Shown piece after piece: positions 43,535 through 51,554 of a stretch of 64,000 nt of DNA. Below the pieces are notes generated by a model that did not search any database, was not told the DNA's origin, and saw only the letters and a list, made by a program, of their open reading frames with translations. The position numbers and the translations under genes were made by a program. The DNA is from CAG-1031 sp964391735 (GTDB taxonomy: Bacteria > Bacteroidota > Bacteroidia > Bacteroidales > Muribaculaceae): the NCBI GenBank assembly GCA_964391735.1, contig CAYMNF010000003.1:1-64000 (forward strand). Direction: 5' to 3'. Position 1 is the first letter of the stretch; every line of letters begins with the position of its first letter.

Positions 43535-45534
43535 ATATCAACTGACAATGTTATGCGAAAGTTGCGCTTGGGCATCGGGTAGTTGAGGATAACGTCATAG
43601 TCCTGGCTGAAAAGGTTGTTGACCTCAACGAGGGCACGACAATGTACGTTATTGAACCTAAAGTCGCGGCTCACGCTAAGGTCTGAAGTGTACCACGGTT
43701 GCACATAGTTATAACGTATATTTTCCTGCTGGCTATACCTCCCCCCTACATAAATCCAACTGTAATTAAGCCCCCATTCTCTCCATTGCAAATTTACCAC
43801 GGCCGACCCGCTGTGTCGGGGTATGTAGGGAATCTGGTCGCGATAATAATTGTCAGCCGGGTCTGTGACGTCGATTGCCCGTTGCCATGTATATTGGCAG
43901 CGCAGGGTTATGTCAAGCTCCTTTGCCGGGGAGAGCGTTATCAGGGCCGAGAGGTCAATTCCGCGAATGTCGACCTTGCCCAGGTTCAGCATGGTCCACC
44001 TGAACTGCTGCCCCTTGGGGTAGGCCACTATTTTGTTTTTCACGCGGTTGTAATATGCGTCAGCGCTCACGCGCAGGGCCGAAATCAACTTTCCGCTCCA
44101 CCCCTTGTCATATACTGCCCCGAGGTTGTATTGCGCGACATGCTCCGGGTCAAGCCGTGAGTTACCCATATCGGCATAATACAGGTCGTTGAAGGTGGGC
44201 ATCCTGAAGGACTTTTTGTAGAACGCCCTCAACGACAGGTCGGTGCTGCGCAACGGGTAGCCGCTGAGGTATAGTGCCGGCGTGAAGGCTTGCCGGTTGT
44301 CGGCGTGGGGCTTCCCTTCAATGCGGTCATGTACAAAGGTGGCCAAGGCACTTCCCTGGGCCTGGAAGCGGCCTAAGTTGACATCGGCCGCCAAAGACAC
44401 CAGGTTGGTAAATCGGTCGGGCTTGGCAAACCCCGCCACATCAGTCAACAGGCTGTTCCACTTGAAGTCGTATGCCAGGGCCAGATTCACTTTCTCCACC
44501 AGACTGTATGAGTTGGCTGACGAGAAATACACCTCACGTTGCCGGTATAGGTTGTCAACCCGCATTTGCTTGTCATCATTGTTGACGTAATGGGTGCGGT
44601 AGAAGGCATACTTTGCCGTCAGCAACCCGCTCCATCGCCCTGCAAAAAGATGCCCGTTTCCCTGGACAAAAGAGTTCGTATCCCAGATGCGCTCCCCGCG
44701 CCGCCACACATTGTTGACGATTGCCCCCGGCACACCCCTCTCTGAGTTGTAGTTGTACCCCTTCAGTGTCCATGTGCCTATGCGGGTGTTGCCAAAGAGG
44801 TTTAGCTCAAGGCGCGTGGCATTGACATCGCCGTTTTGGCGCGTGGCCGTGGTGTCGTAGGCAACCTCGCCCGACGGGTTTTTGCGACGGTATCTGAAGC
44901 GGTATTTACCCGATGAGTTGAGCCACTCGGCGCTGAGTGAGGCATTGACATTTTGCGACAGTTTTAGCTCAACCACCGCCGAGGGGTTTAGCAGCGAGAA
45001 CGAGCCGAAGCGCAATGTGCCGCGCACATGGTAGCTCTCGGTCTCGGCAAAGCGCGGACGTCTTGTTGTCATATATATCTGGCCGGCGTTGCCAAAGTCT
45101 GAGGCCGGTTGCAGGATGCGGCTTTTCTGCCCGTTGTGCAACGACAGGGACTCCATGTTGTCAAGCGAGAACTGCCCAAGGTCAATTTGCCCGTTCTGGG
45201 CATTCCCGAGGGCCACCCCGTCATACACCACACCGGTGTGGTTGGTGCCCATCGAGCGTATGTTTACCGTCTTTATACCCCCGACGCCGCCATAGTCCTT
45301 TACCTGAACCCCCGAGAAGTATCGCAGGGCATCGGCAACCGAATTGGTGTTGAGGCGCTGCAGCTCCTCCCCTTTCAGGGTCTGCACGGGGATGACATCG
45401 GCCTTGGCACTGCGGGCCGTCACCACAACCTCACTGAGTTTGACACTGTCAGGCATGGCCTCCTGTTGCCCCCGAACGGTCAGGGGGAGCCATGTCGTTA
45501 AAAACAGTATCAGGGCGGGTAGGGGAGTGCGCAT
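43531..45534 (-). CDS. BtuB-like TonB-dependent receptor
   Basis: A 667-residue outer-membrane receptor. Signal peptide (MRTPLPALILFLTTWLPLTV), a TonB-box-like region after MPDSVKLSEVVVTARSA, plug (about 45-150; NSVADALRYFSGVQVKDYGG) and a 22-strand barrel ending FRITLSVDI. The start at 45534 gives a proper signal peptide; the longer form does not. Together with the downstream propeller and PKD lipoproteins it probably imports cobalamin or another corrinoid. The upstream FAD oxidoreductase ends only 16 nt before, so no riboswitch can sit between them. Confidence 0.85.
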   Translation of the reverse strand: MRTPLPALILFLTTWLPLTVRGQQEAMPDSVKLSEVVVTARSAKADVIPVQTLKGEELQRLNTNSVADALRYFSGVQVKDYGGVGGIKTVNIRSMGTNHTGVVYDGVALGNAQNGQIDLGQFSLDNMESLSLHNGQKSRILQPASDFGNAGQIYMTTRRPRFAETESYHVRGTLRFGSFSLLNPSAVVELKLSQNVNASLSAEWLNSSGKYRFRYRRKNPSGEVAYDTTATRQNGDVNATRLELNLFGNTRIGTWTLKGYNYNSERGVPGAIVNNVWRRGERIWDTNSFVQGNGHLFAGRWSGLLTAKYAFYRTHYVNNDDKQMRVDNLYRQREVYFSSANSYSLVEKVNLALAYDFKWNSLLTDVAGFAKPDRFTNLVSLAADVNLGRFQAQGSALATFVHDRIEGKPHADNRQAFTPALYLSGYPLRSTDLSLRAFYKKSFRMPTFNDLYYADMGNSRLDPEHVAQYNLGAVYDKGWSGKLISALRVSADAYYNRVKNKIVAYPKGQQFRWTMLNLGKVDIRGIDLSALITLSPAKELDITLRCQYTWQRAIDVTDPADNYYRDQIPYIPRHSGSAVVNLQWREWGLNYSWIYVGGRYSQQENIRYNYVQPWYTSDLSVSRDFRFNNVHCRALVEVNNLFSQDYDVILNYPMPKRNFRITLSVDI

Positions 45535-45550
45535 GCTGTTGCTGATTGTT

Positions 45551-47095
45551 TTATTCCGGCACCGACAGGGCCTGAGCGGCGCGGATGCCGTCAAGGGCTG
45601 CTGAAACTATTCCGCCGGCATACCCGGCACCCTCCCCGGTGGGGTATAAACCCTCAACCGACTGCATGGTCTGCGGATTGCGGGTGATGCGCACGGGGGC
45701 CGATGTGCGGGTCTCATTGCCTACAACCAGGGCCTCGGGGGTAAGGAATCCGGGCTGCTTGCGGTTGAACTCCCTAAACCCGCGTTGCAGGCGCGTTGCA
45801 ACCTGCGGCGGCAGAAGGCGGTCAACGCGTGCGGCATGTACCCCCGGCTGATAGCTGCTTTGCGGCAAGCTGCCTGATGGGCGACCCTCGACAAAGTCGG
45901 TCATGCGTTGGGCCGGGGCATTTTGGCTGTTTGAGTCCTCAAAAAACCGCTTCTCGATTTGCTGCTGCCATTCCATTACCCGCAATGGTGAGTCGCCCGG
46001 CAGGTCCTCAGGCAATACCTCCACCACCATCCCCGAATTGGCACGTTGGCCGGTACGCCCGGCGTCACTCATGCCGTTTACCACCATCTCACCCGGCGCA
46101 CTTGCCGCCGGGACAATCGTTCCACCGGGGCACATGCAGAAACTGTACACCCCGCGCCCGTAAACACGCGTCAGCATCGAGTATTCTGCAGGGGGCAAAA
46201 ACCTGCCGCGCCCGTCAGGCCGGTGGTATTGCAAGGCGTCAATAAGTTTCTGGGGATGCTCAAGGCGCACACCCACGGCTATGCCCTTGGCCTCAAGCGG
46301 AACACCCGCGGCATGCAACATGCGGTACACGTCCCGCGCCGAGTGGCCTGTGGCCAAAATCACCCCAATGCCGGTATACGTATCCCCGTTGGCGGTCACT
46401 ACCCCCGTCACGCGGTTGTTATCCATTACCAACCCCTCAACACGGGTGTTGAACAGTACCTTACCGCCACAACGCTCAATGGTGTGGCGCATATCCTTCA
46501 CCACACCTGGCAATCGGTTTGAGCCGATGTGTGGGTGTCGCTCCACCAAAATATCCTCGGGCGCTCCATGTTGATGCAGAATTTGCAGTACGCGTCCCAC
46601 ATCGCCACGTTTTGTTGAGCGGGTATAAAGCTTGCCGTCGCTGAAAGTGCCGGCACCCCCCTCGCCAAAGCAGTAGTTTGAGTCGGGGTCCACCACATCC
46701 TCGCGGGCAATGCGCGCCACATCCTTGCGGCGGCTGTCCACATCCTTCCCCCGCTCAAGCACCAAGGGGCGTATGCCGCGGGTTATCAGCTCGAGGGCCG
46801 CAAACAGGCCTGCCGGCCCGGCACCCACCACCACAGCTTGCGGAGCATCGTCGGGTAGCGGCTTGAAGTCAACGGGGTTCGACAGGGGATGCTCAGGCAT
46901 AGGCTCGCCGACCCACACACGCATGGACACATTCAGCATTACCCGCCGCTGACGGGCGTCAACCGATCGGCCCGTCACCTTCACCCCGCGGATGTCGGCC
47001 GGGGGAATGCCCAACATCTGTGCCGCCTCACGCGTCAGCACCTCCGGGTCAGCGGCTTGCCGCGGTGTCAGGCGTATTTGCAAATCCTTTACCAT
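45551..47095 (-). CDS. uncharacterised NAD(P)/FAD-dependent oxidoreductase (COG2509-type)
   Basis: A 514-residue flavoprotein. The N-terminal about 85 residues form a small alpha/beta domain (KDLQIRLTPRQAADPEVL). The FAD-binding Rossmann fold follows with GAGPAGLFAALEL (from residue 91) and the conserved YCFGEGGAGTFSDGKL. The C-terminus EGLYPTGEGAGYAGGIVSAA closes the FAD site. Substrate is unknown. It is the first gene of a five-gene minus-strand run leading into the BtuB/BtuG-like genes, so a redox step on an imported corrinoid is conceivable but unproven. Confidence 0.87.
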   Translation of the reverse strand: MVKDLQIRLTPRQAADPEVLTREAAQMLGIPPADIRGVKVTGRSVDARQRRVMLNVSMRVWVGEPMPEHPLSNPVDFKPLPDDAPQAVVVGAGPAGLFAALELITRGIRPLVLERGKDVDSRRKDVARIAREDVVDPDSNYCFGEGGAGTFSDGKLYTRSTKRGDVGRVLQILHQHGAPEDILVERHPHIGSNRLPGVVKDMRHTIERCGGKVLFNTRVEGLVMDNNRVTGVVTANGDTYTGIGVILATGHSARDVYRMLHAAGVPLEAKGIAVGVRLEHPQKLIDALQYHRPDGRGRFLPPAEYSMLTRVYGRGVYSFCMCPGGTIVPAASAPGEMVVNGMSDAGRTGQRANSGMVVEVLPEDLPGDSPLRVMEWQQQIEKRFFEDSNSQNAPAQRMTDFVEGRPSGSLPQSSYQPGVHAARVDRLLPPQVATRLQRGFREFNRKQPGFLTPEALVVGNETRTSAPVRITRNPQTMQSVEGLYPTGEGAGYAGGIVSAALDGIRAAQALSVPE

Positions 47096-47114
47096 TGCCT
47101 GTAATTTTACCCCA

Positions 47115-47122
47115 CAAAAGTA
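47115..47122 (-). promoter_or_regulatory. -7 element of the FAD oxidoreductase/BtuB-like operon
   Basis: Minus-strand TACTTTTG fits TAnnTTTG and lies 19 nt before the ATG at 47095. No -33 TTTG is seen. The whole divergent spacer to natA is 56 bp, too short for a cobalamin riboswitch. Confidence 0.55.
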
Positions 47123-47136
47123 ATCAAAATTTTTTC

Positions 47137-47144
47137 TACCTTTG
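47137..47144 (+). promoter_or_regulatory. -7 element of the natAB-like operon
   Basis: TACCTTTG ends 7 nt before the ATG at 47152, predicting a leader of only a few nucleotides. It is back-to-back with the divergent -7 element 15 bp away, so the two promoters overlap. Confidence 0.6.
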
Positions 47145-47151
47145 CCGCTAA

Positions 47152-48102
47152 ATGTGCAAAGAAGATATTATCCTTGACGTTGACCGCGTCAGCAAACACT
47201 TTACGGGCAAGACGGCCCTCGACGATATATCCCTGAGTGTGCCGCGCGGCACAGTTTACGGTTTGCTTGGGCCCAACGGTGCCGGCAAGACGACCTTGCT
47301 CAGAATAATCAACCACATCACTGCTCCCGACACGGGGCGTGTGCTCTTCAACGGGCATCAACTTACCCAGGACGACGTCCACAACATCGGCTACTTGCCC
47401 GAGGAGCGTGGATTGTACAAAAAGATGAAAGTCGGGGAACAGGCCATGTACTTTGCCCGCCTCAAAGGCCTTTCAAAGGCCGAGGCCCGCAAGCGCCTGC
47501 TTGAGTGGTTTGACCGCTTTGGCATTCGGGACTGGTGGGGCCGCAAGGTTGAGGAACTGTCAAAGGGTATGGCCCAGAAGGTGCAGTTCATAGTAACTGT
47601 GCTGCATCGGCCCCCGTTGTTGATTTTTGACGAGCCCTTCTCGGGTTTTGACCCTATAAACGCCAATCTGCTTAAGGAGGAGATTCTGGCTCTGAAAGAC
47701 GCCGGGGCCACCGTGATTTTCTCAACACACAACATGGCGTCGGTTGAGGAGGTCTGCGACCACATCACCCTGATTAACAACGGCCGGAATGTCCTGTCGG
47801 GCAATGTCGAAGCCCTGCGCCGTGACTACTTCGGCAACCGTTATGAGCTTGTATTCACCGGCGATGCACAGGCATTGCTCACCGCCCTTGAGCCATACGT
47901 CACCGAGGCTGCCGCGTTGCCCCCCGGCTCTGACGGTGAGATGCGCCTGTCTGTGAAGCTTAAGGACAGCGATGCACGCCGACCCGCTATCGCCACGGCA
48001 AACAACATTGTTGACCTCAACACATTTGCTCCGGCAATGGCCTCTATGAATCAAATATTTATACGTACGGTGCAAAGCACCCGAGACAACGCAGCACAAT
48101 GA
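47152..48102 (+). CDS. ABC transporter ATP-binding protein (NatA-like)
   Basis: A 316-residue ATPase of a type-2 ABC exporter. Walker A GPNGAGKTT (40-48), signature ELSKGMAQKV (about 135-144), Walker B LLIFDE (156-161), then a C-terminal DUF4162-like extension (about 225-316). The downstream permease overlaps by 4 nt, giving a NatAB-type exporter for sodium or an unknown antimicrobial or lipid substrate. Substrate cannot be inferred. Confidence 0.92.
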   Translation: MCKEDIILDVDRVSKHFTGKTALDDISLSVPRGTVYGLLGPNGAGKTTLLRIINHITAPDTGRVLFNGHQLTQDDVHNIGYLPEERGLYKKMKVGEQAMYFARLKGLSKAEARKRLLEWFDRFGIRDWWGRKVEELSKGMAQKVQFIVTVLHRPPLLIFDEPFSGFDPINANLLKEEILALKDAGATVIFSTHNMASVEEVCDHITLINNGRNVLSGNVEALRRDYFGNRYELVFTGDAQALLTALEPYVTEAAALPPGSDGEMRLSVKLKDSDARRPAIATANNIVDLNTFAPAMASMNQIFIRTVQSTRDNAAQ

Positions 48103-49415
48103 GCAAGACCGGCTTAGTGATAGCGCGCGAGTATCGTGAGCGCGTAGCAAAGAAAAGTTTCATAATCACCACCATCATCACACCCATCCTCATGCTGGGA
48201 CTGATGATGGCTCCCGCTCTGTTGATGACTATGGGTGGCGATACTACCACGGTGATGGTGGTTGACAACAGCGGTCTTGTGGCCGACAAACTGATTGACG
48301 ACAGCGACGTGCACTTTGTCCCGGCCCCGAGGGACGTGAATATCGAGACCGTTACCGACATGCCGGCCGACACCATCGATGCCGTGTTGATTATTCCCGA
48401 GGATGTTGTGGACCGGCATAACGTGCGACTCACCATGTACAGCGACGGCCCCGCCGGTGTTAAGCTTGAGTCAGCGATAACCGAACGCGTCAATGGCATT
48501 GTGCGCGATGAGCGCCTTACACGTCAGGACATCAAGGACATTGACAAAATCCTTGAGGAGGCCCAGGGGGATGTGGCTATTGCACTTGTGCGCACCGACA
48601 AGAATGCTGCCGAACAAGACTCAACCGAACTGTCCTCAGGCCTCGGTATAGCGCTGACCTTCGTCCTGTACATGTTCCTGCTATTATACGGCCAAATGGT
48701 GATGACCTCAATCATCGAGGAAAAGAATAACCGCGTGCTTGAGGTGGTTGTCAGCTCGGTGCGTCCTACCCAGCTGATGCTCGGCAAGATTACCGGTATT
48801 GCCCTAACCGCAGTGACACAGATTGTGATATGGGGTATTCTGTTGATTGGTATCGCCATGTTCGTTCTCCCCGCGGTTCTCAGCCCCGAGATGATGGCCG
48901 ATGTGGCTGCGGTACAGTCCGGCAATCTTGACGGCGTCTCTGACGGGGCCAACATATCTGCTTTGCAAACCATCGGCAAGGCAACCGACATCGGCAATAT
49001 CATTTCGCTGTTAGGGCTGATGACTGTGTATCTGATCTTGGGATTCTTCTTCTACTCAGCCATCTATGCCGCCATAGGCTCTTCGGTAGACAACATACAG
49101 GATGCCTCACAGTTGCAAACCGTCATTGTCCTGCCAATCGTCCTTGGTATGATATGCTCCATGGGGGCCGTTGCATCGCCTGACTCACCCCTGTCTTTCT
49201 GGACCTCAATGATTCCCTTCACCTCCCCCATGGTGATGATGGCCCGTATACCCTTCGGCATCCCGGCCTGGCAGGTATGTACCTCACTGGCGGTGCTTGC
49301 CGTGTCATTCCTGGGGATGGTATGGCTTGCCGCAAAGGTGTATCGCGTGGGTATCTTCATGTACGGTAAGAAGCCCACCCTGCGCGACCTCTGGATGTGG
49401 ATACGTTACAAGTAA
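48099..49415 (+). CDS. ABC transporter permease (NatB/ABC-2 family)
   Basis: A 438-residue permease. First transmembrane helix about 20-42, a large extracytoplasmic domain (about 45-180), then five helices from about residue 185, including LGIALTFVLYMFLLLYGQMV and MTVYLILGFFFYSAIYAAIG. The segment IIEEKNNRVLEVVVSSVRP is typical of the ABC2_membrane_3/NatB family. It is translationally coupled to the ATPase (ATGA) and completes a two-component exporter. Confidence 0.9.
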   Translation: MSKTGLVIAREYRERVAKKSFIITTIITPILMLGLMMAPALLMTMGGDTTTVMVVDNSGLVADKLIDDSDVHFVPAPRDVNIETVTDMPADTIDAVLIIPEDVVDRHNVRLTMYSDGPAGVKLESAITERVNGIVRDERLTRQDIKDIDKILEEAQGDVAIALVRTDKNAAEQDSTELSSGLGIALTFVLYMFLLLYGQMVMTSIIEEKNNRVLEVVVSSVRPTQLMLGKITGIALTAVTQIVIWGILLIGIAMFVLPAVLSPEMMADVAAVQSGNLDGVSDGANISALQTIGKATDIGNIISLLGLMTVYLILGFFFYSAIYAAIGSSVDNIQDASQLQTVIVLPIVLGMICSMGAVASPDSPLSFWTSMIPFTSPMVMMARIPFGIPAWQVCTSLAVLAVSFLGMVWLAAKVYRVGIFMYGKKPTLRDLWMWIRYK

Positions 49416-49550
49416 CCCGCCCGTGGCCCCGGGGTTAAAATTTGTTTAGACAAACAACATTCCCCGGGTATTCAGCGTTAAAGGAATGTCTTTTTGCAGA
49501 CAAATACACAACAACATGTGCCAAACAGGCCAATATTCCCCTGCATAACA

Positions 49551-49582
49551 TTTGCAGAATTAAGGGAATAGGCCTAAATTTG
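49551..49582 (+). promoter_or_regulatory. rpoD promoter
   Basis: TTTG (49551-49554), 20-nt spacer, TAAATTTG (49575-49582): a full consensus promoter 19 nt before the ATG. The gene for the housekeeping sigma factor thus appears to be read by that same factor. Confidence 0.75.
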
Positions 49583-49601
49583 CGCGCCTAAATATTTTTG
49601 C

Positions 49602-50462
49602 ATGCGACAACTAAAAATAGGGAGATCCATTACCAACCGCGAAAGCCAGTCCCTGGACAAGTATCTGCAGGAGATTGGACGCGAGGAACTTATATCAGTT
49701 GAGGAAGAGGTTGAATTGGCACAACGCATTCGCCAAGGCGACCAACGCGCCCTTGACAAACTGACAAAGGCAAACCTGCGCTTTGTGGTGTCGGTTGCCA
49801 AACAGTATCAGAATCAGGGCCTTGCGCTCCCCGACCTTATTAACGAGGGAAATCTCGGCCTTATCAAAGCCGCCCAGAAGTTTGACGAGACCCGCGGCTT
49901 CAAGTTCATCAGCTATGCTGTGTGGTGGATTCGACAATCTATCCTGCAGGCGTTGGCCGAGCAGAGCCGTATCGTGCGCCTGCCCCTGAACCAGGTTGGC
50001 TCTCTCAACAAGATTTCAAAGGCCCTGAGCAAGTTCGAGCAGGAGCATGAGCGCCGTGCATCCCCCGAGGAGCTGGCCGAGGAGTTGGGAATGCCCGCCG
50101 ACAAGGTTATTGAAACCATTAAGGTGTCCGGGCGTCACACCTCAATTGATGCACCCTTTGTTGAGGGCGAGGATAACAGCCTGCTTGATGTGCTGACAAA
50201 CGAGGACAGCCCGACGGCTGACTCGGCCCTGACGCATGAGTCACTGTCAAAGGAGGTTGACCGTGCACTGCATCAGCTCAACGAGCGTGAGCGCGAAATC
50301 CTGAAGATGTTCTTTGGCATCGGATGCCAGGAGATGACCCTCGAGGAGATCGGTGCCAAATTTGACCTCACGCGCGAGCGCGTGCGTCAGATTAAGGAGA
50401 AAGCTATACGTCGGCTCAAGGGGTCGCGCTCAAAATTGCTGCGCGATTATCTCGGCAGCTGA
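49602..50462 (+). CDS. rpoD: RNA polymerase primary sigma factor (RpoD/SigA, Bacteroidota type)
   Basis: A 286-residue group 1 sigma-70 factor, short because the N-terminal region 1.1 and non-conserved region are absent, as in Bacteroidota. Region 1.2 LDKYLQEIGREELISVEEE, region 2 NLRFVVSVAKQYQNQGL and KFISYAVWWIRQSILQ, region 3 and region 4 helix-turn-helix TLEEIGAKFDLTRERVRQIK are complete. It directs transcription from the TAnnTTTG promoters seen across this window. The tatD-like gene starts inside its stop codon (TGATG). Confidence 0.95.
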   Translation: MRQLKIGRSITNRESQSLDKYLQEIGREELISVEEEVELAQRIRQGDQRALDKLTKANLRFVVSVAKQYQNQGLALPDLINEGNLGLIKAAQKFDETRGFKFISYAVWWIRQSILQALAEQSRIVRLPLNQVGSLNKISKALSKFEQEHERRASPEELAEELGMPADKVIETIKVSGRHTSIDAPFVEGEDNSLLDVLTNEDSPTADSALTHESLSKEVDRALHQLNEREREILKMFFGIGCQEMTLEEIGAKFDLTRERVRQIKEKAIRRLKGSRSKLLRDYLGS

Positions 50463-51064
50463 TGGCTCCCCACGCCGGACATAATACGCTACACGGGGCG
50501 GAGAAAGAGGTTATTTCCCCTTTCCCCGCCTCTGTTTTTGATATCCATTGTCATCTGCCGGCCCCGCAGCCCGGGCGTATAATATGTCTGGACCCGGTCG
50601 AGGGTATTCCCTCCCTGTTGCCCGACCAATATTACAGCGTGGGCATACACCCGTGGAACGTTTGCCGCGCCGATGACAGTCACCTGCGGACTTTGCAGCA
50701 GTTGGCCGCCGACCCGCGAGTCCTTGCTATCGGCGAGGTCGGGTTTGATACGCTGCGAGCTGAGGATGCCGAGGCAACCTTGGCGCGTCAGCAACTCCTG
50801 GCTGAGCAACACGCCCTCCTGGCCGAGGAACTACACAAGCCCGTGATTTGGCATGTGGTGCGACGCTGGGACCAACTGTTGGCTCTGAAGAAATCCGTCA
50901 GGCCCAAGAGTCCGTGGATAGTTCACGGTTTCACCGGCGGGATGCAACTTGCCGAGCAACTGACACGCGCGGGGATTCACCTGTCGCTGGGGCCCAAGGC
51001 TAACCCCGAGGTGCGCAACGCTTTCCCCCATTTCAGCGAGAGCGATGCCTTGACGCAGCCTTGA
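50462..51064 (+). CDS. TatD family hydrolase, apparently shortened at the C-terminus
   Basis: A 200-residue metal-dependent hydrolase of the TatD type (DNase/amidohydrolase superfamily). Metal-site residues are visible: His29 and His31 in DIHCH, Glu92 in IGEVGFD, His131 in WHVV, His155 in VHGF, and possibly Asp195 in FSESDA in place of the usual ETD. The protein ends five residues later, lacking the closing helices (roughly 35 residues) of related small TatD proteins. AT-rich sequence follows. It may be a truncated or inactive copy. It overlaps rpoD by one base. Confidence 0.75.
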   Translation: MAPHAGHNTLHGAEKEVISPFPASVFDIHCHLPAPQPGRIICLDPVEGIPSLLPDQYYSVGIHPWNVCRADDSHLRTLQQLAADPRVLAIGEVGFDTLRAEDAEATLARQQLLAEQHALLAEELHKPVIWHVVRRWDQLLALKKSVRPKSPWIVHGFTGGMQLAEQLTRAGIHLSLGPKANPEVRNAFPHFSESDALTQP

Positions 51065-51171
51065 TTTTCCCCGTAATAAAATTTTTTTTGAAAAAATTTT
51101 CACCCCGACTGAACTTTCCTGCCGGGGTGATGTTATACTTATACAAAAGCGATACAGGCTGCGAATGCACA

Positions 51172-51243
51172 ATGTCTATAACAACTAAAGATATAACACA
51201 ATTGTCAAGAATAACCGTTTTCATGTATTACTCAAATAATTAA
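51172..51243 (+). CDS. possible 23-residue peptide ORF
   Basis: ATG to TAA encodes MSITTKDITQLSRITVFMYY and three more residues (SNN). The opening loosely resembles the first helix of LacI-type DNA-binding domains (xTIKDIAxLAGVS), so this could be a decayed fragment or chance. A terminator hairpin begins 15 nt after the stop. No promoter with both boxes is seen. Evidence is weak. Confidence 0.2.
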   Translation: MSITTKDITQLSRITVFMYYSNN

Positions 51244-51257
51244 AGATTTATTTTTTT

Positions 51258-51299
51258 CAAGGTGGGAAAATGTCAAAAGCATCTTCCACCTTGTTTTTT
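51258..51299 (+). terminator. rho-independent terminator
   Basis: An 8-bp stem CAAGGTGG (51258-51265) / CCACCTTG (51286-51293), extendable by inner pairs, followed by six T residues. It could end the rpoD-tatD transcript or a small RNA. Confidence 0.75.
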
Positions 51300-51366
51300 A
51301 ATTTGTTTTGATTGTTGAGAAAGAATAATCCAAACAAGCAACTGAAATTTCCCAATGAACGTGAGA

Positions 51367-51402
51367 CCGTCGGTTACTGCGAAGCACCCGGCGGTTTTTT
51401 TT
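51367..51402 (+). terminator. second rho-independent terminator upstream of parA
   Basis: A 7-bp stem CCGTCGG (51367-51373) / CCGGCGG (51388-51394), with one G-U pair, followed by eight T residues. Two terminators within 150 bp insulate parAB from the rpoD side, or frame a short RNA between them. Confidence 0.75.
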
Positions 51403-51417
51403 CTGCCCCCTCCCCAT

Positions 51418-51467
51418 TTATCGACAATTTCACCGGAGTTATTGACATTTTTGCCCACTTATTGACA
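51418..51467 (+). repeat. three DnaA-box-like 9-mers at 20-21 bp spacing
   Basis: TTATCGACA (51418-51426), TTATTGACA (51439-51447) and TTATTGACA (51459-51467) are co-oriented. The last two extend to a 15-bp direct repeat, TTATTGACATTTTTG. They differ from the DnaA consensus TTATCCACA at one or two central positions. The spacing of two helical turns suggests a protein-binding array. Confidence 0.5.
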
Positions 51468-51517
51468 TTTTTGTAATTTTTGCCTATTGTTCCACGCCTA
51501 AAATGGTGAAAGTGATA

Positions 51518-51525
51518 TACTTTTG
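51518..51525 (+). promoter_or_regulatory. -7 element of parAB
   Basis: TACTTTTG matches TAnnTTTG, 29 nt before the parA ATG at 51555. No -33 TTTG is present at the right distance. The 9-mer array lies 50-100 bp upstream. Confidence 0.6.
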
Positions 51526-51554
51526 CATCCGTGAAAAAATAATTGTGTATATCA

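Larger units (their letters stand above)
51065..51554. other. 490-bp AT-rich intergenic region upstream of parAB
   Basis: More AT-rich than neighbouring sequence. In order it contains a CACCCCG/CGGGGTG hairpin (51101-51129), a possible 23-codon ORF (51172-51243), two terminator hairpins (51258-51299 and 51367-51402), three DnaA-box-like 9-mers (51418-51467) and the parA -7 box (51518-51525). An untranslated RNA ending at either terminator is possible, though no promoter for it is clear. Confidence 0.6.

Noticed and set aside
47096..47151. Cobalamin riboswitch for the BtuB/BtuG-like operon
   Set aside because: The spacer is only 56 bp and contains two divergent -7 boxes; a riboswitch needs roughly 200 nt.
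49593..49600. TATTTTTG as the rpoD -7 box
   Set aside because: It ends 1 nt before the ATG, so transcription would start inside the gene; the upstream pair 49551-49582 has a proper -33 and spacing.
51061..51243. 60-codon frame downstream of tatD
   Set aside because: It opens with a T/A-rich tract and a hairpin with unnatural composition; only its last 23 codons after 51172 are worth a low-confidence mention.
51488..51503. parS site upstream of parA
   Set aside because: TGTTCCACG matches a half-site, but the second half CCTAAAA departs from the palindrome (about 12 of 16 positions match overall), so I do not call it.
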